8,115 nt of DNA from JABDAD01 sp964409695 (GTDB taxonomy: Bacteria; Pseudomonadota; Alphaproteobacteria; Rickettsiales; Rickettsiaceae). The stretch is taken from assembly GCA_964409695.1 (NCBI GenBank), contig CAYPDX010000052.1:1-8115 (forward strand), given 5' to 3'. This document shows positions 1 to 6,157 of the stretch, in pieces. The position numbers were made by a program, and so were the translations under genes. The number at the start of each line of letters is the position of its first letter. Positions within the stretch are counted from its first letter, which is position 1. The notes under the pieces are model-generated. The model made no database searches. It was not told where the DNA came from and saw nothing but the letters and a program-made list of their open reading frames with translations.

Positions 1-1928
1 ATGTATAATAGATCTAAAAATATTCCACAAAATTTTGTATTATCTTTTACTAAATTTATATCAGCATTCCCTTTTATAAGTCTCTGAAATGCGAATAGGG
101 TTGTGGTGTCTGGTTTTTGACGCACATTTGGCATATGAAGCGGTCTGATACCTTGGAAGTCTGAGGCATTTATATCAGCGCCGAAATCTATTAGCGCTTG
201 TACCACTTCACTATCTTCAGCATAATGAAGCGGTGTCCTCCCCTCATTGTCTTTCGCGTGTACATCAGCGCCGAAATCTATTAGCGCTTGTACCACTTCA
301 CGATTTCTAGCATAATGAAGCGGGGTCCTCCCCTCATCGTCTTTCGCGTGTACATCAGCGCCCTGACCTATGAACGCTTGAGCTTTTTCAAGAGTGCCAC
401 ACAAATGAAGTGGTGTTCTACTACAATTGTCTATTGCGCGTACATCAGCACCAGAATTTATGTATAACTGTACTATTTCCGCATTATTAGAATAATAAAT
501 CGGGGTTCTACCAAAGCAGTCTGTTACGTGTATATCAGCACCAGAATTTATGTATAACTGTGCTATTTCCGCATTATTAGAATAATAAATCGGGGTTCTA
601 GCAAAGCAGTCTGTTACGTGTATATCAGCGCTGAAATTTATCAGGATTTGTAGTACTTCAGCATTTTTAGCAAGAAAAATCGGAGTTCTATCAGCATAGC
701 CTTTCGCATGGGCATCAGCACCCGCTGCTTCCACTAAAAACCAAACTATTTCAGCGGTTGGAGCATAAAAAATCGGTGATTGACGCAAACAGTCTTTTGC
801 GTGTACATTAGCACCAGCAGCTACGAGGTCAAAAGCTAGTAATAAATTACCTGATTTTACTGCTTCAAATAGATCTGCGTTTAATGCATCAATCCAATAG
901 AATGATGGGAGCATGGCACCTAAAGCTTTTAATAATAAATTACCGCAGCTTTCTACAACACCATCTAGAGCTATGATTTCATGTTTAATAAGAGTAGATG
1001 CTAACTCCAATAGACCCCTATCATATAAACATCCTAAAACTGTAGAATTAATATATTTTGCATCTACCTTACCGCACCCAGCTTGCGATCTAAATTTATA
1101 TTCAATAATATCTTTTATTTCTGGCCTTGAAAAAATATTTACCATTTTTTGTAGTGGGATAGCACCAGCAGCATCTTCTCTAAATAGGTCATTATCCTTT
1201 ATTACTGCAAGTACTAATTCTTTATTACGACTGATAATTGCGCAGTCAAGCTCACTATATCCGAGTTCTTCATAATTAGCTGGAACTCCAGGTAAATATT
1301 TTATAAGTAAGTGAGCTGAAGCAGGGTCTAGAGCCCTAGCATAATCAAATGCTTTTAACATTGCTTCTGGGTAAGATGTTTTTATTTTTACTAATACATC
1401 ACTATAACCTGCTTTTGCCGCTCCCACAATTACTTCTGGATTTTCATTTATAAGACTTTCATATACTGCTTTAACATAAAAATTTTGACTTATATTATCT
1501 TCTATTTTTCTGCGGCCAAAATTAAGCGTGCCAAGAAAAGTAAGCATACCAAGAATATTATTTCTCAAAGATTCATTGAATGACAGTAAATCAGAAATGT
1601 TTACTATCTTTAATAGATTTAAAAATACTACAGAGAAAGCAACATCATCTTTTATTGAATTTACATCAGCTCCATGACTTATCAGCACTTGAGCTACTTC
1701 AGGGGTTACTCTCGAATGAAGCGGCGTATTGTCAAAAATGTCTTCTGCATTTACATCAGCTCCATGACTTATCAGTACTTGAGCTATTTCAGGGGTTCTA
1801 CACAAATGAAGCGGTGTATTGCCATAAGAGTCTCTCGCATGGACATCAGCGCCACCAGATACGAGGTCAAAAACTAGTGATAAATTACCTGATTTTACTG
1901 CTTCAAATAGATCTTCATCCAATGACAT
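1..1928 (-). CDS. Large modular ankyrin-repeat protein (3' end beyond window)
   Basis: Reading leftwards from the ATG at 1926-1928 the frame has no stop codon, giving 642 codons and no C-terminus. Residues 6-96 hold three ankyrin repeats (a DLFEAVKSGN cap, then two NTPLH...GADVN units). Residues about 97-345 are a helical non-ankyrin stretch. The cap recurs at residue 352 and starts about nine more repeats to residue 630, most of them 30 residues long (RTPLHYA...GADVHAKD) rather than the usual 33. The linker motif begins again at the window edge. No signal peptide or membrane segment is visible. Ankyrin arrays are protein-binding scaffolds; in intracellular bacteria they are often secreted effectors, so a host-directed role is inference. 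No strong Shine-Dalgarno sequence precedes the ATG. The gene has a probable promoter at 1957-1985 and is not disrupted, unlike most neighbours. Confidence 0.9.
   Translation of the reverse strand, partial: MSLDEDLFEAVKSGNLSLVFDLVSGGADVHARDSYGNTPLHLCRTPEIAQVLISHGADVNAEDIFDNTPLHSRVTPEVAQVLISHGADVNSIKDDVAFSVVFLNLLKIVNISDLLSFNESLRNNILGMLTFLGTLNFGRRKIEDNISQNFYVKAVYESLINENPEVIVGAAKAGYSDVLVKIKTSYPEAMLKAFDYARALDPASAHLLIKYLPGVPANYEELGYSELDCAIISRNKELVLAVIKDNDLFREDAAGAIPLQKMVNIFSRPEIKDIIEYKFRSQAGCGKVDAKYINSTVLGCLYDRGLLELASTLIKHEIIALDGVVESCGNLLLKALGAMLPSFYWIDALNADLFEAVKSGNLLLAFDLVAAGANVHAKDCLRQSPIFYAPTAEIVWFLVEAAGADAHAKGYADRTPIFLAKNAEVLQILINFSADIHVTDCFARTPIYYSNNAEIAQLYINSGADIHVTDCFGRTPIYYSNNAEIVQLYINSGADVRAIDNCSRTPLHLCGTLEKAQAFIGQGADVHAKDDEGRTPLHYARNREVVQALIDFGADVHAKDNEGRTPLHYAEDSEVVQALIDFGADINASDFQGIRPLHMPNVRQKPDTTTLFAFQRLIKGNADINLVKDNTKFCGIFLDLLY
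451..630 (-). repeat. Two adjacent 90-bp near-identical ankyrin units
   Basis: 451-540 and 541-630 differ at only three positions that I can find (472/562, 511/601, 540/630). They encode consecutive 30-residue repeats of the TPIYYSNNAEI type. The unit at 174-211 recurs exactly 90 bp further on at 264-301. The higher identity of these pairs than of the other units points to recent tandem duplication or conversion within the gene. Confidence 0.85.
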
Positions 1929-1956
1929 TACTATACTTATTTAAATTAGGTTATTT

Positions 1957-1985
1957 AATATAACGCAAAATAATATATAAGTAAA
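1957..1985 (-). promoter_or_regulatory. Possible promoter of the ankyrin gene
   Basis: Read on the minus strand, a TTTACT box (1980-1985) and a TATATT box (1957-1962) are separated by 17 bp, about 28 bp upstream of the ATG. The region is so AT-rich that box matches alone are weak evidence. The position directly upstream of a long intact gene, and the conserved 19-bp element just beyond it, add some support. Confidence 0.35.
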
Positions 1986-1991
1986 TATTTT

Positions 1992-2117
1992 TTAGGCGGC
2001 CCATTCAGGCTTGAAATTGCCCTCGATTGGACTTTGCCTACCAACGTTTCTGTAAGTAACTTTGAGGGCTCTGTCGCATCTGTTGAAACCTACACGTAGA
2101 CGTGCTAAATTAGTATA
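1992..2117 (-). other. Degenerate stretch, possibly a transposase tail
   Basis: A minus-strand frame ending at the TAA at 1992-1994 reads ...GRQSPIEGNFKPEWAA. It joins, out of frame, the IS481-like remnant on its right. I do not recognise it with confidence; the SPIE-like ending is only loosely reminiscent of integrase-type transposase C-termini. At 2066-2076 there is GAGGGCTCTGT, which somewhat resembles IS6-type terminal repeats, but no partner end was found. No intact gene is present. Confidence 0.3.
1998..2016 (-). repeat. 19-bp element shared with 7622-7640 (copy 1)
   Basis: The plus-strand sequence GGCCCATTCAGGCTTGAAA matches 7622-7640 at 18 of 19 positions. Both copies have the same orientation relative to a downstream minus-strand gene: 69 bp separate this one from the ankyrin ATG. 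It lies just beyond the proposed -35 box. It may be a regulatory site or the end of a decayed mobile element, since on the minus strand both copies can be read as FKPEWA. Confidence 0.6.
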
Positions 2118-2304
2118 TGTCTGCTTGCAGCTCATCTAAATCGTTATAAAACTTCTTGCGGAAGAGAATATTATAGCATTTCTCTTGCATGGTTTTATGA
2201 AATCTCTCACATATACCATTAGTTTGAGGACTATAAGCCTTCGTTTTAGAGTGATCTATGTCTTCTATACCGAGATCTCCATATCTCAATACATAATGTT
2301 CATC
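2118..2304 (-). pseudogene. IS481-like transposase remnant
   Basis: The minus-strand translation includes IDHSKTKAYSPQTNGICERF followed by HKTMQEKCYNILFRKKFYNDLDELQAD, then stops at a TAA. This is the last part of an rve-type DDE integrase core; the glutamate of the NGICERF motif is the third catalytic residue in IS481-type transposases. The earlier domains with the two aspartates are absent, and the usual W..YN..R C-terminal stretch is missing or frameshifted. It begins right where the TPR gene ends, overlapping its stop codon by a base or two, so the TPR gene may have acquired its present end at this junction. It is non-functional. Confidence 0.75.
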
Positions 2305-3901
2305 ACTTGGAATCGTTGAAAAGTAGTTTTCTTAATTTGTTTACCTGCTTTATATATTGATGATTAGAATCTAAGTCAGGATAATGCTTTAATATATCAT
2401 TACTACGCTCTAATAATGATAAAGCTTTCAATCTATTATTGGTATAATAAGCTAATAGTGTTAAATCTATTAGAACATTTGCTACCTCAGGATGATTATT
2501 ATTTATTCCATAATAGCTCTGTTTTTCTTCTAGGCTTTCTTCTAATAGCAATGTAGCTTTATCATAATAACCAAGTAGTGTATATACTCTACCTAAAGTG
2601 TTAAGTGTTGAAGCTATTTCTATATGTTTTCTAGTTCCATAATAGCTTTCTTGAATCCTTAATGCTTCTTCTACCAACAGTTTAGCTTTATCATAATTTT
2701 CTAAGTGCATATAAATTTGACCTAATGATAGAATTGTTATTGCAATTTCTATGTGTTTACGTGTTTTATAATAATGTTCTTGAAAATCTAAGACTTCTTC
2801 TAATATACTTTTTGCTTTACTATAATTACCTTGGCTTAAATGTACTGTACCGATATCTCTTAGTGTTAATAACGGTACTATATGAGAAAGCCCATAATAA
2901 TTTCTTTGAATCTTAAGAGCTTCTTCGAACAAAGTTTTAGCTTTTTTATACTCTCCTAAAAAATGATATGGTTGAGCCAAAGCATTCAGAGTAAAAGATA
3001 TTTCAATATGTTTGCGTGTTTTATAATAATGTTCTTGAAAATCTAAGACTTCTTGTAACAATAATTTAGCTTTATTATATTCTCCTGACAAAAAGTAAGA
3101 AGTACCTAAACGTCGTAAACTGACTACTAGGTCAATATGCGCTCTGGTTCCATAATAATATTCTTGAAATGCTACTACCTCTTCTAAAAGTGATTTAGCT
3201 TTTTTGTAATCCCCTAACCAAATATAAGCTCTTGCAAGAGCCCTATGTATGTAAGATATCTCAATATGCTTACGTGTGCCGTAATATTTCTCTTGAATAA
3301 CTAAAGCTTTTTCCAATAGCTCTTTGGACTTATTATAATCACCTAACCATAAGTATGTTTGAGCTAGAGCACTAAGGGTGATTGCTATATTATGATTTTG
3401 ATGTATACCATAATAGTTTTCTTGAATATCTAAGGCTTCTTCTAATAAGTCTTTGGCTTTGCTGTAATCTCCAAGTTTACGGTACGCATCTGCTATACAT
3501 ATAACTATTTGTACTCTATCAATTTGCTCTAAATATTCTTTGGTATAAGTTAAAAAATTTTCCATTTGTGGCAGTAACTGCTTTATAAATTCATAATCAT
3601 CCGGTTTCTTATTTTCTAAGGGGTAAATGCTTTTTATAGTATTAATAGCTTTTTTAAGGACTATTTTTTGAGCATTAGGTGTAATATTTGATCTAATACA
3701 ATCTTGTACTAAATGATGAATAGAAACAGAATTTGAAGAAGTTTTGATTAAGGAAAACTGTCTTAGAAGCTCGGTAACTTTATTTAGTTCAATTTCAGTT
3801 TTATTATCTGGAGTACCATATAAATATTCCATTAGAAGCTGCTTAGGAATATCAACGAAAGGCTCCATCTTCGAGTAAATAAAAAAGAGAATTATAATCA
3901 A
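2303..3901 (-). CDS. TPR protein with NB-ARC-like N-terminal remnant
   Basis: 532 codons from a TTG at 3901; an ATG at 3866-3868 (residue 12) is an alternative start. Residues 10-72 (EPFVDIPKQLL ... ELNKVTELLRQFSLI ... VSIHHLVQDCIR) resemble the winged-helix end of NB-ARC/STAND ATPases, where the protein chain leads from the nucleotide-binding module into the TPR sensor. No P-loop or Walker B is present, and a TAA directly precedes the start, so the gene is probably 5'-truncated. Residues about 130-480 hold eight kinesin-light-chain-type TPRs with a 43-residue period (LGDYxKAKxLLEEAL..QExYYG). TPR arrays bind protein partners. No signal peptide is convincing; the first ten hydrophobic residues probably belong to the truncated domain. 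No good ribosome binding site is seen, so expression is doubtful. Confidence 0.82.
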   Translation of the reverse strand: MIIILFFIYSKMEPFVDIPKQLLMEYLYGTPDNKTEIELNKVTELLRQFSLIKTSSNSVSIHHLVQDCIRSNITPNAQKIVLKKAINTIKSIYPLENKKPDDYEFIKQLLPQMENFLTYTKEYLEQIDRVQIVICIADAYRKLGDYSKAKDLLEEALDIQENYYGIHQNHNIAITLSALAQTYLWLGDYNKSKELLEKALVIQEKYYGTRKHIEISYIHRALARAYIWLGDYKKAKSLLEEVVAFQEYYYGTRAHIDLVVSLRRLGTSYFLSGEYNKAKLLLQEVLDFQEHYYKTRKHIEISFTLNALAQPYHFLGEYKKAKTLFEEALKIQRNYYGLSHIVPLLTLRDIGTVHLSQGNYSKAKSILEEVLDFQEHYYKTRKHIEIAITILSLGQIYMHLENYDKAKLLVEEALRIQESYYGTRKHIEIASTLNTLGRVYTLLGYYDKATLLLEESLEEKQSYYGINNNHPEVANVLIDLTLLAYYTNNRLKALSLLERSNDILKHYPDLDSNHQYIKQVNKLRKLLFNDSK

Positions 3902-3949
3902 TTAATAGAATTTTTTAATAGGCATAATATTTCTCCAAACTTATATAAA

Positions 3950-4237
3950 GTGTCTAAAAATTTTATTTATGTTGATGCCAAGTTATCACCTATCATTTAT
4001 AGCCATTTTCCATACATGGTTACAGAAAAAGACATGCCTATCGAATCATTTAATTTTTTTCATAGAGAAGGCGAAGAATACTATTTTTATTTTACCACTG
4101 AACAACTTTTAAATTACTTAGAAAAATTCTGTGATTATTATCTAAAAGGTACTTCTAAAGAAGGATATGTACTACGTCCAGCCTCAAATCGTGCTATAAA
4201 GTATGCAGATCGTGATCTTTATAAAAAAAACTCTTGA
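3950..4237 (+). CDS. Hypothetical protein, probably 5'-truncated
   Basis: 95 codons from a GTG start to the TGA at 4235-4237. The product contains SKNFIYVDAKLSPII, an aromatic stretch EEYYFYFTTEQLLNYLEKF and a basic tail; I do not recognise the family. The same frame stays open upstream to 3836 and still reads like protein (NYNQLIEFFNRHNISPNLY), so the GTG is probably not the true start and the 5' end was lost at the junction with the TPR gene. At the 3' end an A8 tract (4223-4230) lies just before the stop. A one-base shift there would continue into a frame ending at 4403 (TLEKDMIQFNQRGKKQK...), so the C-terminus may also be broken. It lacks a ribosome binding site. Confidence 0.45.
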   Translation: MSKNFIYVDAKLSPIIYSHFPYMVTEKDMPIESFNFFHREGEEYYFYFTTEQLLNYLEKFCDYYLKGTSKEGYVLRPASNRAIKYADRDLYKKNS

Positions 4238-4531
4238 AAAAGATATGATTCAATTTAATCAAAGAGGGAAAAAACAAAAGTTTGTGACGAGCAAAACAAT
4301 AATTACTTTGCAGTTGATTCCTAAAGTTAAAACTTATAATGGCAGTACAGCAAGCAAACCGAGAATCTTAAGCGCTTGTAATTTACAATTTATAAAAAAA
4401 TAATAACTATAATTTATAGAACAGACCTTGTATTTAGAAGAGCGAATTGTATAATATACATTATGAAATGATTGCCTGGAATGGTATGTGTAAAGGTTAG
4501 AAGAGTCTGTTATCATAAGCGCAATTTATAG
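4238..4531. other. No convincing gene
   Basis: The only plus-strand frame of any length is the basic one to 4403, best viewed as a possible frameshifted tail of the preceding ORF. A minus-strand frame at 4334-4516 has low-complexity content and no support. A 7-bp inverted pair AACAGAC (4421-4427) / GTCTGTT (4507-4513) brackets 79 bp and could be a small mobile-element scar, but nothing confirms it. The stretch ends at the left end of the IS5-like element. Confidence 0.4.
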
Positions 4532-4551
4532 TCTCTCTGTCAAAATTGATA
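4532..4551 (+). repeat. Left terminal inverted repeat of the IS5-like element
   Basis: It matches the inverted sequence at 5837-5855 over about 18 of 20 aligned positions, and the pair brackets the transposase pseudogene. Confidence 0.75.
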
Positions 4552-4593
4552 GAAGCCTTATGAGTAAAGGATATTGAGATATATTTATATTTT

Positions 4594-4642
4594 CAAATCC
4601 GTAAGAAAATGCTACAAATAGAGCATAAACATTACGGATTTG
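4594..4642 (+). promoter_or_regulatory. Two-tier hairpin at the transposase translation start
   Basis: A perfect 11-bp inverted repeat, CAAATCCGTAA (4594-4604) and TTACGGATTTG (4632-4642), encloses a second 5-bp pair, ATGCT (4609-4613) and AGCAT (4622-4626). The structure ends right at the GGGG ribosome-binding-like stretch (4642-4645), 7 bp before the ATG at 4650. Hairpins that hide the start are a known way for insertion sequences to limit translation of read-through transcripts; that role here is inferred. Confidence 0.55.
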
Positions 4643-4649
4643 GGGTAAA

Positions 4650-5642
4650 ATGCCGATAGAAAAAATAGAATTTTCTTAAAAGCAAGGCAGATTATTTTAT
4701 GATAGTTTGACCAAAGAATTAAATCCCAGAAATAAATTATACAAACTAAGATCGTTAATAAATTGGTCAAGTTTGGAAGAAGAGATTTCCAGATTAGTTA
4801 ATATTAGTGAAATTGGTAGGACAAGAAAAAGCATAAGAGTTTTGCTTGGGGTTTCGATGTTGCGGGCGATGTATAATTTTTCTGATAGTTTAACGAGTAA
4901 TGAACTTGAGGAAAATGTATATTGGCAATATTTTTGTGGTTATGAATATGTGGATAATGAACTGAGTATTTCAGAAAGTAGCATTAGAAGATTTAGGAAT
5001 ATTTTGGGTGATGTTGGGTACAATATAATCTTAAAGGAGCTTGCGAGGATAGGTCTCAAGACTGGCGTTTATAAAAAAAAGATTTGGACTCGGCGATTAT
5101 TGATACAACTGTACAGATTAAGAACATCAAGCATCCACATGACGCGTATTTACTTTAGGAGGCACGATCTGAGCTTGTAAAATTATGTCATAGTTTGAAT
5201 ATAAAACTGAATGACACATATGCGCTTAAGCTTAAAAGAGATACAATCAAACTGTGGAAATATAGGTAGCTTTGTTTTAGGTGTAAAATCTTTTCATGGC
5301 AATTCATATGATGGTCATACTTTGAATCAGACAATAGCTGAATTAGAGAGAACAACAGGACAAGAAGCTGGGGATATTTTTGTAGATCTTACGGATCGTG
5401 GTAACAACTATAGTAAGAAAAGTAAGGTTTATACGCCTTATACAAAGAAACAAATCACACCTGAAAAAGCCTATGCAGAAACGTAGGAGTGCTATAGAGC
5501 CATTGGTTAGGCATTTAAAAACTTTGGTCGTATGGGTAGAAATTATCTCAAAGGTATTATTGGAGATATAATAAATCTATTGATATCAGTTATTGGTTTT
5601 AATTTGCGAATTATTGCAAATAAGATTGTTCAGCGGACCTAG
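4650..5642 (+). pseudogene. IS5-family transposase, multiply disrupted
   Basis: The ATG at 4650 starts MPIEKIEFS, then an in-frame TAA (4677-4679), then QGRLFYDSLTKELNPRNKLY and the helical N-terminal domain with NVYWQYFCGYEYVDNELSIS, typical of IS5-type transposases. At an A8 tract (5073-5080) the frame moves by -1 to DSAIIDTTVQIKNIKHPHDA, carrying the first catalytic aspartate. A TAG follows at 5156. About 5260 an internal segment is missing. GSFVLGVKSFHGNSYDGHTL and IFVDLTDRGNNY (second aspartate region) continue in another frame. Further shifts near 5468 and 5522 precede RRSAIEPLVRHLK (catalytic glutamate) and GRMGRNYLKGIIGDIINLL, ending in a TAG at 5640-5642. The DDE set is recognisable but cannot be translated as one chain, so the copy is inactive. 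Confidence 0.85.
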
Positions 5643-5656
5643 CAACAAATCATTAA

Positions 5657-5693
5657 TTTATTAACGAAAACTACGATGAGAATCGTTAATAAA
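5657..5693 (+). repeat. Perfect 11-bp inverted repeat downstream of transposase
   Basis: TTTATTAACGA (5657-5667) and TCGTTAATAAA (5683-5693) can form an 11-bp stem with a 15-nt loop, 15 bp after the transposase stop. No U-rich tract follows, so it is a poor rho-independent terminator; it may protect the 3' end or be part of the insertion sequence. A second A/T-only pair follows near 5712-5730. Confidence 0.45.
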
Positions 5694-5836
5694 ATCTTCT
5701 ACCCGAAGCTTAAAAAAACATCTTTTTTTAGCCACGAAATCTTTGAATTTGTTAGAAAAATCCCTTTCTTTATAGCAACTTTTTGTAAAAAAATAGACAA
5801 ATTTTTGATAACAAAGATTGCTCTATAAAAATTTAC

Positions 5837-5855
5837 TCATTTTGACTGAGAGACT
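5837..5855 (-). repeat. Right terminal inverted repeat of the IS5-like element
   Basis: TCATTTTGACTGAGAGACT is the inverted partner of 4532-4551. IS630 coding sequence resumes immediately to its right. Confidence 0.75.
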
Positions 5856-6030
5856 TCATAAAAGCAAAGACATGCAAAAGATGCTAGAAGATTCTGGGCA
5901 TACTTTATTATACTTACCTCCTTATTCACCCGATCTCATTCCTATTGAGAAAAAATGGGCTCAGGCTAAACATATACGAAGAACCTTATCTTGTTCTATT
6001 GATTACCTATTCAAACTCCATCTAACGTAA
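5856..6030 (+). pseudogene. IS630-family transposase, 3' fragment
   Basis: The translation LHKSKDMQKMLEDSGHTLLY and LPPYSPDLIPIEKKWAQAKHIRRT up to the TAA at 6028-6030 is the C-terminal end of an IS630/Tc1-type DDE transposase. The PYSPDL.PIE motif carries the catalytic glutamate; the usual asparagine before PIE is isoleucine here. The open frame runs upstream into the IS5-like end, but homology starts exactly at its right terminus, so this is an IS630 gene cut by that element. The 5' two thirds, with both aspartates, are not found on the left side of the IS5-like element. Confidence 0.85.
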
Positions 6031-6037
6031 TTTTTTA

Positions 6038-6095
6038 TACTGTGTTAGCTATAGTAGCACAGCCGCCATTGTGAGCAGAGAGCGGCAATACAGTA
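6038..6095. repeat. Imperfect inverted repeat downstream of IS630 remnant
   Basis: TACTGTGTTAGC (6038-6049) pairs imperfectly with the complement of GCAATACAGTA (6085-6095), and an alternative inner pair GCCGC (6062-6066) / GCGGC (6082-6086) exists. It could be the IS630 terminus region or a folded RNA end. No function can be assigned. Confidence 0.3.
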
Positions 6096-6100
6096 AAATA

Positions 6101-6135
6101 AAAAAAAGCCCCACGAATTAACGTAGGGTCTTTTT
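6101..6135 (-). terminator. Rho-independent terminator, probably bidirectional
   Basis: GCCCCACG (6108-6115) pairs with CGTAGGGT (6122-6129) with one internal mismatch and a 6-nt loop, flanked by an A run on the left and a T run on the right. Read on the minus strand it is a G/C stem followed by eight T residues, 23 bp after the stop of the 466-residue gene. The mirrored A/T flanks would let it work in both directions. Confidence 0.8.
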
Positions 6136-6157
6136 ATTTTTAGTAAATACAGAAAAA

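Larger units (their letters stand above)
4532..5855 (+). mobile_element. Decayed IS5-like insertion sequence
   Basis: About 1.32 kb bounded by imperfect inverted repeats: AGTCTCTCTGTCAAAATTGA at 4532-4551 and the complement of AGTCTCTCAGTCAAAATGA at 5837-5855, differing by one substitution and one indel. It encloses one transposase pseudogene (4650-5642) and 195 bp of non-coding sequence before the right end. No matching target duplication is visible (TTTAT on the left, TCATA on the right), which suggests rearrangement after insertion. The family call rests on the transposase sequence. Confidence 0.75.

Noticed and set aside
170..720. Regularly spaced repeats that might suggest a CRISPR array
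   Set aside because: The 90-bp period has no repeat/spacer alternation; every unit translates in one open frame as an ankyrin repeat.
913..1963. Plus-strand open frames opposite the ankyrin gene (913-1275, 1580-1963, 1674-1877)
   Set aside because: They are antisense to a 642-codon frame with clear ankyrin motifs; the repeated HLHQLHDLS-type products are mirror images of those repeats.
2725..2916. Plus-strand frame inside the TPR gene
   Set aside because: It is a low-complexity Leu/Tyr shadow of the TPR units on the other strand.
4334..4516. Minus-strand 60-codon frame
   Set aside because: Its Tyr/Ser/Ile-rich composition is expected from AT-rich non-coding DNA, and it shows no start signals.
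5657..5693. Rho-independent terminator for the IS5-like transposase
   Set aside because: The stem is A/T-dominated and is not followed by a T run.
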